DNA of 64,000 nucleotides, taken from contig CANMOZ010000001.1 of NCBI GenBank assembly GCA_947499545.1, positions 496,001 through 560,000 on the forward strand. The letters run 5' to 3'. Below the pieces are notes generated by a model. It saw nothing but the letters and a program-made list of their open reading frames with translations, was not told the origin of the DNA and ran no database searches. Source of the DNA: an uncultured Saccharospirillaceae bacterium. GTDB lineage: Bacteria > Pseudomonadota > Gammaproteobacteria > Pseudomonadales > Oceanobacteraceae. Positions within the stretch are counted from its first letter, which is position 1. Every line of letters begins with the position of its first letter. The position numbers and the translations under genes were made by a program. Below, piece after piece: positions 29,294-40,000 of the stretch.

Positions 29294-29330
29294 AGAGCCC
29301 CCTGAGATTTCTCGTTAGGTGGGGCTCTTT
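29294..29330 (+). terminator. terminator of the thiolase gene
   Basis: AGAGCCCC (29294-29301) pairs with GGGGCTCT (29321-29328) and is followed by TT; it lies 16 bp after the thiolase stop codon. The T-run is short. Confidence 0.65.
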
Positions 29331-29378
29331 GAATCCAAATAAAGCCCCTTTGGCTATCGCCTTGATGAGTAAGCGCTT

Positions 29379-29927
29379 ATGACTGTCTCCACTTATGATC
29401 AAGTGATCAAGTTTTGGTTCGAAGAACTCACACCAGAGGAATGGTGGAAAAAAGACCCCGAGCTGGATGCTAATATCCGAAAACGCTTCGATGCAACCCT
29501 CACCGCTGCAGCACTAGGCGAACTTTACACATGGCGGCAAAGCGATGAAGGCCGCTTGGCAGAAATTATTGTCTTAGACCAATTTTCTCGAAATATTTTC
29601 CGTGGGCATGCACAGGCGTATGCTTGTGATGGTATGGCATTGGTGTTGGCTCAAGAAGCCGTTAATGCGCATATAGACCAAAACTTATCTGTTCATCAGG
29701 CCGTTTTCTTATACATGCCTTTCATGCATAGCGAATCCAAAATCGTCCATGCACAAGCCGAGCAGCTATTCAATCGGCCAGAACTGGTTGAAAACTTCGA
29801 ATTTGAATTAAAACACAAAGCCATTATTGATCGGTTTGGTCGATATCCACATAGGAACGCTGTGTTGGGCAGAGTCAGTACCGAAGCGGAAATTGAGTTT
29901 CTTAAATCGGGTGAGTCTTCCTTTTAG
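29379..29927 (+). CDS. DUF924 family protein
   Basis: The 182-residue protein has the DUF924 pattern: VIKFWFEELTPEEWWKKDPELD at the start, IIVLDQFSRNIFRGHAQAYACD in the middle, and FLYMPFMHSES with a conserved RNAVLGRVST near the end. The predicted fold is all-helical and TPR-like. It is a cytoplasmic protein; its biochemical function is not established. It lies about 100 bp after the thiolase and 40 bp before the EAL gene on the same strand. Confidence 0.88.
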   Translation: MTVSTYDQVIKFWFEELTPEEWWKKDPELDANIRKRFDATLTAAALGELYTWRQSDEGRLAEIIVLDQFSRNIFRGHAQAYACDGMALVLAQEAVNAHIDQNLSVHQAVFLYMPFMHSESKIVHAQAEQLFNRPELVENFEFELKHKAIIDRFGRYPHRNAVLGRVSTEAEIEFLKSGESSF

Positions 29928-29965
29928 CTTTTGATCGACCAACGGAGGCATCTGGCTGAAGTGGT

Positions 29966-32191
29966 ATGGATGCAGCGAGCACTCAGCAATTAAGCAAGCA
30001 ACGACAAGCGTATAAGCGCCGCCTATTCTGGACCATCGAATCCATCCTCCTCATTGGCATTGTATACGGCACTGCTGTTTTTTCTCGCTGGCTGTCTTCA
30101 AACACGGTCGAATTTTCACCTATCTGGCCTCCAACAGGCATTGCTGTAGCGGTCGCACTACTGCGCCCCTCTCAGCTTATTTCGATTGCCGTCGGTCTCT
30201 TTTGCTGGGCATTTTATTCTATCAATGCCTCTTGGGATTGGTCTTTATTAATCTGCTTAACACTGGCAGGCCCTCTACTGGTGAGAGCGGTAAAAGTGCG
30301 CTGGGGATTTAGGCAACTGTCCTATCAATCAGGAAACATCAAGCAACTCAAATTTAATTACATCGCTATTTTTTTAATTGGTATCATTCCTTCAAGCTTG
30401 ATCGGTTCCTATTTATTCTACATACAAGCCATTGATACAGCCTTTGTCGATATTCTTATTGTTTATCTGATTTCTGATGCAGCAGGCATCATGCTGCTTT
30501 CTCCCATTTTCTATGGTTTATTAAAAAAACCAACCCTCAACCTCACTGGGGTTTCGTTCCGATACATTTGGTTTAGCTGTGTCACGCTATTCTTTGTCAT
30601 GATGCCGCCCTTCTTTGAATACCTGGATTACTCCAAATACGCTCAGTCCAGCTACCTTTTAATATTGCCTTACCTAGCATGGGTCGCCACTCGAAATAAT
30701 TTACACAAATTAGCCTGGGGCGTTTTTATCGTTGGCCTTGCACACCTCAGTTTCGTCAGTATCGGCATTGGCTTTGAACTTAGCAATTTGACCCCAAACA
30801 CATTGATTCAAGAAACCTTATTGATTCTTGTCGCCGGAATTTTCGGTTATTTTTTGCTGGCCAACAGCTTAGAACGTTTACAACATTTTGAACAAGCAAA
30901 ATGGCAAGCCCTGCATAATGAACATACTCAGTGGTTGAATGAACGCGGCTTGCAAAAACAATTAGAACACCTTCCTAAAGATCAGCAGCATGATATTTTA
31001 TTAACGCAAGTCTGTCGCCGAGATTTACTGCTCTCTTCTCTGTCTTATGAAGAGTTGAAAGCCATTGAGCTGCATTTATGCCAAACCCTACATGAGCGTC
31101 ACACTTGGATTGCAACAGCTCGCCTTTCCGATTTAACGCTAGGTTTTATCGTACCTTCCAAATCTGAATTGGCATTAGACCAACACGATTTCCAAACCAT
31201 GAACATTCAAGGCCTTGGCATTGCTTTAAGCCTCGCCTGGGCACGCGTTCCTATTAAAGAACGACCTGAAAGATTGCTAACCGATGCGTACTCAGCGTTA
31301 CAGCTGGCAAAAGAGCAACCCATGACACGGGTTTTTGAAATCTCTCGTAGTGAACATCAAACGAAGACTTCGTCCTTTTTCTCTCTCTATCAAGACATTA
31401 TTGAATCGATTCATCATGAGGGTATTGTGCTTTATGGGCAAAAAATATTAGGAACCAAAGATTCTCAACTCACCATTGAGGTACTGTCACGGTTAAAGAA
31501 CAAAGAAGGAAAGATCCTGATGCCCGGGGAATTTTTACCCATTCTCAGAGCGTTCGACGATCTTGAACGTTTAGACCGACAGGTCATTCTTACCTTCATC
31601 CAATACGCTCACCATTTTAAAGCTCATTGGCCAAAAATTGAAAAAATCAATATAAACCTCTCCGGCAGCACTCTCTGTGACCCTGAGTTCGAAGGCTGGT
31701 TAATGAAACATTGGCAAGAAGCAATCCCTAAAGAAAAAATCTGCTTTGAAATCACAGAATCTGAACTCATTCGCAATTGGGACTTAGCCGTTTCCATTGC
31801 CAAGCAGTTAAAAACCTTGGGGTTTAAAGTCGCAATCGATGACTTTGGAAGCGGCTTAGCCAGTTATGAATACATCGAGCGCTTTAAAGTAGACCTGATC
31901 AAATTAGATGGTCAGTTTATTCAAGAACTTGCAAATAACCCCATTCATCAGGCCATGGTAAAAGCCACGGTCAACATTGCACGTTCGATGGATTTAAAAG
32001 TCTGCGCTGAATTTGTGGATTCTGAAAACACCCTACAGCTCCTGCAAGCAGAGGGGGTTGATTACTTTCAGGGTTACTACATTGGGAAGCCCGCACCTCT
32101 GGATCACTTTTGGGAAGCCTTACCCACTCAGTCCAACTTACAATCGGATGGCTCCGATCCACAAAACAGCTCCTATCGATACAAGTCCTGA
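29966..32191 (+). CDS. MASE1-EAL domain protein, probable cyclic-di-GMP phosphodiesterase
   Basis: The 741-residue protein has an N-terminal MASE1 membrane sensor (about residues 15-310, eight or so hydrophobic helices, with FSPIWPPTGIAVAVALL and DAAGIMLLSP) and a C-terminal EAL domain (about 485-720). EAL blocks present are EVLSRL in place of EALLR, INLSG, EITES and the metal-binding AIDDFGSG, then KLDGQFI, so catalysis is plausible. The segment between (about 320-470) looks like a GGDEF remnant with no GGDEF signature. It would sense an unknown signal and lower cyclic-di-GMP, affecting motility or biofilm. Confidence 0.87.
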   Translation: MDAASTQQLSKQRQAYKRRLFWTIESILLIGIVYGTAVFSRWLSSNTVEFSPIWPPTGIAVAVALLRPSQLISIAVGLFCWAFYSINASWDWSLLICLTLAGPLLVRAVKVRWGFRQLSYQSGNIKQLKFNYIAIFLIGIIPSSLIGSYLFYIQAIDTAFVDILIVYLISDAAGIMLLSPIFYGLLKKPTLNLTGVSFRYIWFSCVTLFFVMMPPFFEYLDYSKYAQSSYLLILPYLAWVATRNNLHKLAWGVFIVGLAHLSFVSIGIGFELSNLTPNTLIQETLLILVAGIFGYFLLANSLERLQHFEQAKWQALHNEHTQWLNERGLQKQLEHLPKDQQHDILLTQVCRRDLLLSSLSYEELKAIELHLCQTLHERHTWIATARLSDLTLGFIVPSKSELALDQHDFQTMNIQGLGIALSLAWARVPIKERPERLLTDAYSALQLAKEQPMTRVFEISRSEHQTKTSSFFSLYQDIIESIHHEGIVLYGQKILGTKDSQLTIEVLSRLKNKEGKILMPGEFLPILRAFDDLERLDRQVILTFIQYAHHFKAHWPKIEKININLSGSTLCDPEFEGWLMKHWQEAIPKEKICFEITESELIRNWDLAVSIAKQLKTLGFKVAIDDFGSGLASYEYIERFKVDLIKLDGQFIQELANNPIHQAMVKATVNIARSMDLKVCAEFVDSENTLQLLQAEGVDYFQGYYIGKPAPLDHFWEALPTQSNLQSDGSDPQNSSYRYKS

Positions 32192-32260
32192 ACCGAATGG
32201 CATTTTTTTACTAATTATTCTACTGTATTGAATAGCATGGGGCTTTCAGAGGGCTAAATC

Positions 32261-32614
32261 ATGGGCCAGTTGAAATCGGACGACATCCTCTACATTCGAG
32301 ATTCACGCAATCAAATGGTGTTTCTGCACCATCGCGCTGACGGCGACTATTATGGATTCCAGTTCGAATGCCCATGGGACGGAGAAATTTGTTATTTGTT
32401 TTGCGAAACAAGTCAGTCCTTACTGACAAAACAACACCCTCAAGACGACCCTAAACATCTGATCGAACAATACAAAGATCTACTCGCCGAAAGGGCCTTT
32501 GAAAAACACACTCATGGTGACAGCCAATTACACCCTTCTAAACGTTCTACTGCTCTTAAACGTTATGATGTCACCCTCGACGAAGACGACTGGGCAAGCA
32601 TTTCCCATCACTGA
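32261..32614 (+). CDS. hypothetical cytoplasmic protein, 117 residues
   Basis: I do not recognise this protein. It is acidic with several His residues, no signal peptide and no membrane segment. The N-terminal half contains many aromatic residues and two Cys separated by nine residues (CPWDGEICYLFC), which might bind metal but do not form a standard zinc ribbon. The C-terminal 30 residues are charged. It lies between the EAL gene and yjjG, on the same strand, with 70-115 bp on each side. Confidence 0.6.
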   Translation: MGQLKSDDILYIRDSRNQMVFLHHRADGDYYGFQFECPWDGEICYLFCETSQSLLTKQHPQDDPKHLIEQYKDLLAERAFEKHTHGDSQLHPSKRSTALKRYDVTLDEDDWASISHH

Positions 32615-32728
32615 CGTTTTGCTCACTTTATCATTCGTTTTATTTCAAATGCCTTGCTGACCGCGCAAGGCTATGTGTGTTGAATTGCGTTAGAATCCAC
32701 AACAACCCAATAATAATGTTTTGCTTGA

Positions 32729-33520
32729 ATGAGCTTTATGATGAAACCGTTACAAACCCCTTCCGCAAACACTGCTCCAATCTCAATCCATCAATACGAT
32801 TGGGTATTGTTCGATGCTGACGATACCTTGTTCCGCTTTGATGCATTCAAAGGGTTAACAGCTCTTTTTGCTGGTTATCAAATGGAATTTACCCAAGACG
32901 ATTACGACCGTTATCAGCATAAAAACCTTAAACTGTGGCAAGCTTACCAAGCAGGCGAACTTCACTCTGACCAAGTAAAATCCAAACGTTTTGAGCACTG
33001 GTCACAGCGGCTTGGTATTGATCCCATGCAATTAAATCAAGAATTTTTAGACAGCATGGTATTAGTAACAGAGCCTATGCCTCATGCGCTCAATTTGTTA
33101 AACAAACTCAGGCCGCATGTAAACCTTGGGATTATCACAAATGGGTTTACCCACATTCAACGTGCGCGCATCGAACGTTTGGGCTTGCAAGACTGCTTTA
33201 AGCTGTTGATAATTTCAGAGCAAGTCGGAGTAACGAAACCCCACATTCGTATTTTTCACCATGCGTTAGAACTTATGAAACATCCACAACCTTCAAGAGC
33301 CCTCATGGTGGGAGATAACCCCGACACCGATATTAGAGGTGGCCAAACAGCAGGCTTTGATACCTGCTGGCTCAATACAGAATTTAAAAAGGCCCCCAAC
33401 ACCATCAGCCCCACCTATCAAGTCGCCTCATTGTTGGCCCTTGATAGATTATTACTAGGTAATATCCAGGATGCTCTCTCACCCCACACGAGTGGTCGTA
33501 GGATCCAAAAACCCGGTTAA
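32729..33520 (+). CDS. yjjG: YjjG family HAD pyrimidine 5'-nucleotidase
   Basis: The 263-residue HAD enzyme has the catalytic motif FDADDTLFRFD with Asp29 and Asp31, motif II LGIITNGFTHIQRARI, the Lys in VTKPHIRIFHHAL, and motif III MVGDNPDTDIRGG. YjjG dephosphorylates UMP, dUMP and TMP and can clear non-standard pyrimidine nucleotides. About 20 residues at the N-terminus precede the usual beginning, and no good ribosome binding site decides between the Met codons at 32729, 32738 and 32741. Its 3' end overlaps yjjX by 50 bp; both serve to clean the nucleotide pool. Confidence 0.9.
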   Translation: MSFMMKPLQTPSANTAPISIHQYDWVLFDADDTLFRFDAFKGLTALFAGYQMEFTQDDYDRYQHKNLKLWQAYQAGELHSDQVKSKRFEHWSQRLGIDPMQLNQEFLDSMVLVTEPMPHALNLLNKLRPHVNLGIITNGFTHIQRARIERLGLQDCFKLLIISEQVGVTKPHIRIFHHALELMKHPQPSRALMVGDNPDTDIRGGQTAGFDTCWLNTEFKKAPNTISPTYQVASLLALDRLLLGNIQDALSPHTSGRRIQKPG

Positions 33521-34013
33521 GCTCCATGCCGTTTCTTCCGCATTTTCACAGGTGTTTGCAGATGACTCTATAGAATACGAAGGTGTTAACATCGATCAGG
33601 TAGCACCCAATCAACCGATCACTGAGCGTGAAACCATCCGAGGTGCAATCAGTGTTATCCATCAGTGTCAAAAATACCATGACGCCGATTATTACGTGTC
33701 CATTGTGGGTGGCGTTGAAAACTTTGATTATGGACCGGCTACTTTTGCCTACGTTGCGATTGCCGATAACCATCGTCAAAGCGTCGGACGCAGTGCCAAC
33801 CTCCCTCTTCCGCCAGCGGTTTATGAGGATATTTTACAGGGAAAGGAGTTGGCTTCCGTTATGGATGGCCTCTTCGGGACTCGCAACCTCAAGCAACACG
33901 GAGGCGCGATCGATTTGCTCACCAATGGGCTTGAATCCCGAAAAAGCATGTACACTCAAACGCTTATTCTAAGCATGGCTCCCTTTCTTCATGGGCAACT
34001 TTATGATTGTTGA
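33471..34013 (+). CDS. yjjX: inosine/xanthosine triphosphatase
   Basis: YjjX hydrolyses ITP and XTP to remove damaged purine nucleotides. The 180-residue protein begins VVVGSKNPVKLHAV (residues 8-21), the NTP-binding block of the Maf/HAM1-like fold, and has VSIVGGVE, FAYVAIAD and the C-terminal LTNGLESRKSMYTQTLILSM. The start codon lies 50 bp inside the end of yjjG in another frame, so the pair is likely translationally coupled. Downstream it converges on lnt. Confidence 0.93.
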   Translation: MLSHPTRVVVGSKNPVKLHAVSSAFSQVFADDSIEYEGVNIDQVAPNQPITERETIRGAISVIHQCQKYHDADYYVSIVGGVENFDYGPATFAYVAIADNHRQSVGRSANLPLPPAVYEDILQGKELASVMDGLFGTRNLKQHGGAIDLLTNGLESRKSMYTQTLILSMAPFLHGQLYDC

Positions 34014-34087
34014 GCCCGGCTTGCTCGATAACAAGCCGGATAATCTATCTTATTGACGAATGCCTTTAATGACGACGATTGAAACGC

Positions 34088-35635
34088 TTACTCTGCGGTC
34101 AGCGTTTCAGGCACTTGCCGCCTGCTTCTGAAATTAATCACAGCCGCGAGCAGAAAAGCGAACAGAACCACTGGCCAATATCCCAACAGCATAAAGGGTG
34201 TATTACCCGTCATCAGTTTTGCTTCACCTACAAGCGTGCCTTGCTCATAGGTGGGCAATGCCTTCAGTATTTTCCCTTTGGGATCAACCAAAGCCGTGAT
34301 ACCTGTATTGGTCGATCGAATTAAATAACGCCCTGTCTCCAATGCTCTCATTTGTGCCATCGCCATATGTTGCTTTGGCCCTATGGATCGCCCAAACCAT
34401 GCATCATTACTGATGGTTACCAATATCTCGGATTGTGCTGCGAGCTTAGCCACTAAATTGGGATAAACTATTTCATAACAAATAAAAGGGGCAACCGAAT
34501 ACCACTGGCCATCAACCTTGATTTTCAACGGGCCTTGATCGGATGAACCTCGGGAAAAACTCGACATAGGCAAATTAAAAAAGTCAATCACGCCTCTAAT
34601 ATACTCAGCAAATGGAACGTACTCCCCAAAAGGCACTAATTTTTGCTTGTGGTAAATGCCTTCCGCCAAGCCAACACCGATCACAGAATTATGATAAGGG
34701 CTTGCGACGGTTTTCAGTGGGCTATGCAAATAAGGAATGCCGGTTATGAGGTTGGTTTCATCTGCCTTTGCCTGTTTTGTCAGCTGATCCAGAACGTATT
34801 GTGCGTCGTTCAATAACAGTGTAATTGCCGTTTCTGGCCACACCACCAGGTCTGCGTCGGCAACGGCCCAGGTTGCGTAACTGTAATCTTTGAGAGTTGG
34901 CTCAATGGCTTCCGTTTTCCATTTAAAATCTTGGGGAACATTTCCCTGAATGGCCGCTACTTTAATGGCTCTTCCTGTTGGCTGCGTCCATTCAATAGAA
35001 GCCAACAAAGGGCCCAGAACCCAAGGCAGCAACACCAACCAATAGCCTTTATGCATTTCGGAACGTTTTTGAACAGCTTGAGCCAGCACTGCCCCCGTCA
35101 ACGCCACCATAAAGGTAATGCCCAGTGTGCCAACAACAGGCGCCCACCCACTGAGCGGGCTATTTAAATGCGCATCGCCTAAAAATAACCAAGGGAACCC
35201 TGTCAAAAACCAGGTACGAAACCATTCGCCCAGCACCCATATGGCAGCAAAACCCAATGTGTTTCCCAGTGCATGCGATGACACCCAGCGCTTGTAGGCG
35301 TATCCAAATAGGGCATAAAAAAAGGCAATAAAAGCGGCAAAGCTGATCGTCATCAAAAGACTGAGCCATACAGCGGTATTGCTGTGCTCCGCCATACTGA
35401 TGTAAACCCATGAAACGCCGGTAATAAACAAACCAAAGCCGTAGCTCCAGCCCCGCCAAAAGGCTTGCTTCACATTAACGTCATTTAATGTAATCGCCAG
35501 CACAGCACAGCCGAGCACACCCAAAGGCCACCAGAACCAGGGCGCAAAACTCAACGTTGTTAACCCGCCAGCCAGCATGGAAACAAAAACGCCCAGATAA
35601 CCTGGGCGTTTCAGTGACTCGATTAGGTTCTTCAT
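34088..35635 (-). CDS. lnt: apolipoprotein N-acyltransferase
   Basis: Lnt adds the third acyl chain to the N-terminal Cys of lipoproteins at the inner membrane. The 515-residue protein has six or so membrane helices in the first 210 residues, then a nitrilase-like domain facing the periplasm with the expected catalytic Glu in VWPETAI, Lys in KQKLVPFGEYVPF and Cys in FICYEIVYP, and a last membrane helix. The start overlaps the corC stop by 4 bp, marking one operon phoH-ybeY-corC-lnt. Confidence 0.96.
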   Translation of the reverse strand: MKNLIESLKRPGYLGVFVSMLAGGLTTLSFAPWFWWPLGVLGCAVLAITLNDVNVKQAFWRGWSYGFGLFITGVSWVYISMAEHSNTAVWLSLLMTISFAAFIAFFYALFGYAYKRWVSSHALGNTLGFAAIWVLGEWFRTWFLTGFPWLFLGDAHLNSPLSGWAPVVGTLGITFMVALTGAVLAQAVQKRSEMHKGYWLVLLPWVLGPLLASIEWTQPTGRAIKVAAIQGNVPQDFKWKTEAIEPTLKDYSYATWAVADADLVVWPETAITLLLNDAQYVLDQLTKQAKADETNLITGIPYLHSPLKTVASPYHNSVIGVGLAEGIYHKQKLVPFGEYVPFAEYIRGVIDFFNLPMSSFSRGSSDQGPLKIKVDGQWYSVAPFICYEIVYPNLVAKLAAQSEILVTISNDAWFGRSIGPKQHMAMAQMRALETGRYLIRSTNTGITALVDPKGKILKALPTYEQGTLVGEAKLMTGNTPFMLLGYWPVVLFAFLLAAVINFRSRRQVPETLTAE

Positions 35636-36471
35636 GATTCGGCTCTTGTCACCTTTAACAAGTGAATCCTACGATTATTGGCATTCACCACTTTGAAGTG
35701 GTGTTTGCCAATTTGAATTTGTTCGTCTCGATCAGGCAAACGACCGAATTTATTTATCACAATACCCCCAATGGTATCGAAATCCTCACCGCTAAAGTCC
35801 GTATCAAAGTAACGATTAAAATCGTCGATTGGGGTAACGGCTTTTACCATATGCACACTTTCATCGACCGGCTTGATCAAAGACTCTTCTTCATCAATAT
35901 CGTGTTCGTCTTCAATTTCACCGACGATTTGCTCAAGCACATCCTCAATGGTCACTAAGCCAGCGATGTTGCCATACTCGTCAATGACGATGGCCATATG
36001 ATTGCGGTTTTCTCTGAATTCTTTCAGCAAAACATTGAGTCGTTTGCTTTCAGGGACAAATGCCGCAGGGCGTAACACTTCTTTCAATTGAAATTTGGTG
36101 TTGCCATTATTCAATAACAAAGGCAATAAATCTTTCGCCAATAATATCCCTAAGGCTTCATCATTATCATTAAGGACAGGAAAGCGAGAGTGGGCAGAAG
36201 TGATGATAGCGGGTAAAAAGGTTTCTAGGCCATCACCTGCTTGTACGCATGTCATTTGCGAACGAGGGACCATAATGTCGCGCACTTTCATGTCGGACAC
36301 ATGAATCGCGCCTTCCATGATGTTTAACGCGTCTTCGTCTAGCAAGCCACCGTCTTGGGCTTCACGAAGAAAGTCTTTTATATCGTCTTGTGACTCGGGT
36401 TCGTCGCTGAACAAACGTTCAAGCCACGATTTTGCATTGCCTTTGGTACTGCTCGATCGGTCTTCGCTCAT
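35632..36471 (-). CDS. corC: CBS-domain protein CorC/YbeX
   Basis: The 279-residue cytoplasmic protein has two CBS domains (about residues 60-190, including [13 protein letters not shown] and [30 protein letters not shown]) and a C-terminal CorC/HlyC domain with [12 protein letters not shown]. It is linked to magnesium and cobalt efflux and, through its neighbours, to ribosome maturation. It lacks the membrane domain of longer CorC relatives, as is normal for YbeX. Four-base overlaps with both ybeY and lnt show tight coupling. Confidence 0.94.
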   Translation of the reverse strand: MSEDRSSSTKGNAKSWLERLFSDEPESQDDIKDFLREAQDGGLLDEDALNIMEGAIHVSDMKVRDIMVPRSQMTCVQAGDGLETFLPAIITSAHSRFPVLNDNDEALGILLAKDLLPLLLNNGNTKFQLKEVLRPAAFVPESKRLNVLLKEFRENRNHMAIVIDEYGNIAGLVTIEDVLEQIVGEIEDEHDIDEEESLIKPVDESVHMVKAVTPIDDFNRYFDTDFSGEDFDTIGGIVINKFGRLPDRDEQIQIGKHHFKVVNANNRRIHLLKVTRAES

Positions 36472-36962
36472 GGTATTGTCTCTAGCAAACCGTACGGATC
36501 GGGATACCCTAAAGACGCCAAAATGAGGCGCTCTAGATTTTCCATCTCCTCGGCTTCATCATCCTCTATATGGTCATAGCCTATTAAATGCAGGCACCCA
36601 TGAATCACCATGTGTGCCCAGTGTGCCGTCTGTGTTTTCGCTTGCTCGATGGCTTCGAGTTCAACAACTGACTGACAAATCACAATATCGCCGAGCATCG
36701 GGCAGTCCTCTGCCGTTAACCCAGGTGGAATATCAAAAGGAAAAGACAGCACATTCGTCGGTTTATTTTTCCCACGAAAGCGATTATTTAAATCCTGAAT
36801 TTCGGTTTCATCCACGATGCGCAGTGACAGCTCTAAGCCCTCCACACAGGCGTATTGAGCACCCGCTAAAGCTGCCTTTACCCAGCTTTCAAACGATTCA
36901 ACATCGGGCAATTCCGCAGGGGTCAGCCCTTCTGCTACTTGAACATCAATGCAGAGCGTCAT
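36468..36962 (-). CDS. ybeY: endoribonuclease YbeY
   Basis: YbeY is a metal-dependent RNase that acts in 16S rRNA 3'-end maturation and ribosome quality control. The 164-residue protein has the zinc motif [11 protein letters not shown] (three His in H-x3-H-x5-H spacing) near residue 123, preceded by [15 protein letters not shown] and [10 protein letters not shown]. It overlaps phoH by 4 bp upstream and corC by 4 bp downstream. Confidence 0.96.
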   Translation of the reverse strand: MTLCIDVQVAEGLTPAELPDVESFESWVKAALAGAQYACVEGLELSLRIVDETEIQDLNNRFRGKNKPTNVLSFPFDIPPGLTAEDCPMLGDIVICQSVVELEAIEQAKTQTAHWAHMVIHGCLHLIGYDHIEDDEAEEMENLERLILASLGYPDPYGLLETIP

Positions 36963-38080
36963 TCGGCGGTTGGCTCCTTAGTCGAGTGACCAGGAGCGGC
37001 GTCCGAAGCTTGGGCCGTTTGACGATTGTTTTCTTCTTGCTCTTCGAATTCGTCGTAAGCATCAACAATTCGTTGAACCAAGGGATGCCGCACTACATCG
37101 CGATTCTCAAATTGGGTAAACCCAATGCCTTCAACGCCTTTTAAAACTCGAATGGCATGTTTTAACCCTGAGTATTTCCCTCTCGGCAAATCGATCTGAG
37201 TGACGTCACCTGTAATAACCGCTTTTGAACCAAAACCAATGCGCGTCAAAAACATTTTCATCTGCTCACGTGTGGTGTTTTGGCTTTCGTCCAAAATGAC
37301 ATAAGCGTTACTGAGCGTACGCCCACGCATGTAAGCCAAGGGAGCGATTTCAATCACGTTGCGTTCAATCAAACGGCCAACCTGCTCGTAACCCATCATT
37401 TCATACAGTGCATCGTACAATGGACGTAAATAAGGATCGATCTTTTGAGCCAAATCACCTGGCAAGAAACCCAGCTTTTCACCTGCTTCAACCGCAGGGC
37501 GCACCAGCAAAATGCGTTCAACGTCATCGCGCGTTAAAGCTTCAACCGCACAGGCCACCGCCAAATAGGTTTTTCCAGTCCCCGCAGGGCCAACACCAAA
37601 GTTAATGTCTTGCTTACGTATGGTGTTCACGTATTTAACTTGGCTTGGGCCTCTGGCTTTGATTAACGCCTTAGGGGTTTTAATGACCAATGATGGGGCA
37701 TCAAGCCGTTCCTCAACGGCATCGGCGACCGACGTTGACGAACCGTCTTCCTTAGGGCCAGACGAACCTGCCGCCTGCTGTTCTTGCTCCACGTGCGCTA
37801 ACTCCACTGAGGCTTCTTGTAGGAATAGATGGATAAGATCTGGGGTAATCTGTGTGCCCCGGTGTGTTTCGCCGTACAAACGCTCAAGTAAGTTTTGAGC
37901 GCAGTGAGCCTGGGCCGGGTCGCCTACGATCTTGAACTGATTTCCGCGGTTGAAAATTTGCAGCTCAAAATGATCAGCAATTTGTTTAAGGTGACTGTCC
38001 AACTGGCCACAAAGGTTCGCTAGACGCTGTACGTTATCCGGTACCAATTCAAAGGACCGGGCGGTGACAGGTTGATTCAA
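36959..38080 (-). CDS. PhoH-like ATPase (YbeZ)
   Basis: The 373-residue protein is a PhoH family ATPase that works with YbeY in RNA metabolism. The Walker A motif [13 protein letters not shown] and the Walker B region [11 protein letters not shown] are visible, along with [18 protein letters not shown]. The N-terminal 120 residues form a KH-like region ([18 protein letters not shown]), and a charged Gln/Glu-rich tail follows the ATPase. It heads the phoH-ybeY-corC-lnt operon and lies 67 bp after miaB. Confidence 0.93.
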   Translation of the reverse strand: MNQPVTARSFELVPDNVQRLANLCGQLDSHLKQIADHFELQIFNRGNQFKIVGDPAQAHCAQNLLERLYGETHRGTQITPDLIHLFLQEASVELAHVEQEQQAAGSSGPKEDGSSTSVADAVEERLDAPSLVIKTPKALIKARGPSQVKYVNTIRKQDINFGVGPAGTGKTYLAVACAVEALTRDDVERILLVRPAVEAGEKLGFLPGDLAQKIDPYLRPLYDALYEMMGYEQVGRLIERNVIEIAPLAYMRGRTLSNAYVILDESQNTTREQMKMFLTRIGFGSKAVITGDVTQIDLPRGKYSGLKHAIRVLKGVEGIGFTQFENRDVVRHPLVQRIVDAYDEFEEQEENNRQTAQASDAAPGHSTKEPTAE

Positions 38081-38147
38081 ATTTGCGGTTTCTCCAAATC
38101 GCTCGTCATAAGTGAAATATATACCGAGTTGCGAGGAAGAGGAAGGC

Positions 38148-39488
38148 TTAGTACGCCTCCTCAGGATTAAGCACCACGCCTCTTAGGCTGTTAGGCAGCG
38201 CTTCTTCGATACGAACTTTGACAAATTTTCCGATCAGTGAGTGGTCATCAGCCCTAAAATTGACCACACGATTGTTCTCAGTACGCCCTTGCAACTGTCC
38301 AGGATCACGCTTAGACACCCCAGTTACCAGAATGGTTTCCTCATTCCCCACCATTCGACGACTGATCTGCAAAGCATTTTGTACAATGCGAGACTGTAGA
38401 ATTGCAAGACGCTCTTTTTTCACCGCCTCAGCCGTGCTGTCTTCAAGCTCTGAAGCCGGCGTGCCTGGGCGAGGGCTGTATATAAAACTAAAAGACGTAT
38501 CAAACCCGATTTCGTGAATCAAATTCATGGTGTCTTCAAAGTCTTGATCAGTCTCACCAGGGAATCCGATGATGAAATCGGATGAAAAGCTAATGTCAGG
38601 TCGCAAGGCACGAATGCGGTTCAGCTTTTCAACGTACTCCTGAACCTTATGCCCCCGCTTCATGGCTGCCAATATGCGATCAGACCCGCTTTGAACCGGC
38701 AGGTGTAAATGGCTAACAAGTTCAGGGACTTCTGCGTAAACATCGATAAGCGAATCGCTGAATTCAACTGGGTGAGAAGTCGTAAAGCGGATGCGGTCAA
38801 TGCCTTCAATGTCAGCCACTTCTGTGATCAACTCAGCCAGATCAACCACGTCGCCATCATCCGTTTCGCCCTGATAAGCATTCACGTTTTGACCCAAAAG
38901 ATTGACCTCACGAATGCCTTGTTCGGCCATGACTTGAATCTCTTCAAGCACGTCGTTGAGCGGGCGACTGACTTCTTCGCCACGCGTATAGGGCACCACA
39001 CAGAACGTACAGTATTTTGAGCAGCCTTCCATGATCGATACAAAAGCGGTGGCGCCTTCAACCTTAGGTTTTGGCAGGTGATCAAATTTCTCAATTTCAG
39101 GGAAGCTGATATCCACCATAGGGATCATCTTGGCCGCTGCATCCACCATTTTGGGCAGTCTATGCAGGGTTTGCGGCCCAAAGACCATATCCACAAAAGG
39201 TGCACGATCACGAATCGCATCGCCTTCTTGGCTAGCAACACAGCCGCCCACCCCAATGACCAACTCAGGGTTTTTCTCTTTGAGCTTTTTCCAACGACCC
39301 AGTTGATGAAAGACCTTTTCTTGTGCTTTTTCTCGAATGGAACAGGTATTTAGCAAAATAACGTCAGCGTCGTCTGGAGAGTCCGTCATCTCCATTTCAT
39401 GAGAATCGCCAAGCAAATCCGCCATGCGTGATGAATCATACTCATTCATTTGACAGCCATGGGTCTTGATGTACAGCTTCTTGGTCAT
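38148..39488 (-). CDS. miaB: tRNA-2-methylthio-N6-dimethylallyladenosine synthase
   Basis: MiaB is a radical SAM enzyme that methylthiolates i6A37 in tRNAs reading UNN codons. The 446-residue protein has the N-terminal UPF0004 domain with Cys in [20 protein letters not shown] and GVGGCVA binding one FeS cluster, the radical SAM motif CSKYCTFC with VVPYTRGEE, and a C-terminal TRAM domain. The length is normal. It precedes phoH, a very common arrangement. Confidence 0.97.
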   Translation of the reverse strand: MTKKLYIKTHGCQMNEYDSSRMADLLGDSHEMEMTDSPDDADVILLNTCSIREKAQEKVFHQLGRWKKLKEKNPELVIGVGGCVASQEGDAIRDRAPFVDMVFGPQTLHRLPKMVDAAAKMIPMVDISFPEIEKFDHLPKPKVEGATAFVSIMEGCSKYCTFCVVPYTRGEEVSRPLNDVLEEIQVMAEQGIREVNLLGQNVNAYQGETDDGDVVDLAELITEVADIEGIDRIRFTTSHPVEFSDSLIDVYAEVPELVSHLHLPVQSGSDRILAAMKRGHKVQEYVEKLNRIRALRPDISFSSDFIIGFPGETDQDFEDTMNLIHEIGFDTSFSFIYSPRPGTPASELEDSTAEAVKKERLAILQSRIVQNALQISRRMVGNEETILVTGVSKRDPGQLQGRTENNRVVNFRADDHSLIGKFVKVRIEEALPNSLRGVVLNPEEAY

Positions 39489-39643
39489 AGCTCCTCAGGA
39501 GGCAAACGTCTGAAAAAAGGCAGGGAATTATAAACGGATTGGAGCAACCTGCCCAGTGCTATGAGAGGCGATCACCCAAGATATGGCATGCTTCAGGCAG
39601 GCTGTGGTAGAGTCCTTGAGGTTATGGTGGAGTTAGATCAGAT

Positions 39644-39982
39644 ATGCCTAACGAGAGTCTCTATAAAATTATTTTTCATAACCAGGCCCAAGTTTATGAA
39701 ATTTACGCAAGATCGGTGGGGTCTGCCGATATCTTTGGGTTTCTGGAAGTGGAGGAGTTGCTGTTCGGTGAGCGCTCACAACTGCTGGTAGACCCTGGTG
39801 AAGAAAAACTAAAAAGCGAGTTCTCTGGCGTGAAGAGAACCTATATTCCAATGCACGCCATCGTTCGCATTGATGAGGTCGAAAAGGAAGGGGTAGCCAA
39901 AGTCTCTGATTCTAAAGGACAATCGAACGTCAGCTACTTCCCAACACCTGGGAACCAGGCTCAGAAGCCTCCATCTAAATAG
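39644..39982 (+). CDS. DUF1820 family protein
   Basis: This 112-residue cytoplasmic protein has the DUF1820 pattern: LYKIIFHNQAQVYEIYAR at the start, SADIFGFLEVEELLFGE in the middle, and KRTYIPMHAIVRIDEVEKEG near the end. The function is not known; the fold is predicted beta-rich. It is divergent from miaB with about 155 bp between starts, a neighbourhood repeated in many gammaproteobacteria. Confidence 0.9.
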   Translation: MPNESLYKIIFHNQAQVYEIYARSVGSADIFGFLEVEELLFGERSQLLVDPGEEKLKSEFSGVKRTYIPMHAIVRIDEVEKEGVAKVSDSKGQSNVSYFPTPGNQAQKPPSK

Positions 39983-40000
39983 GTGTTACGTACCTCTTTT

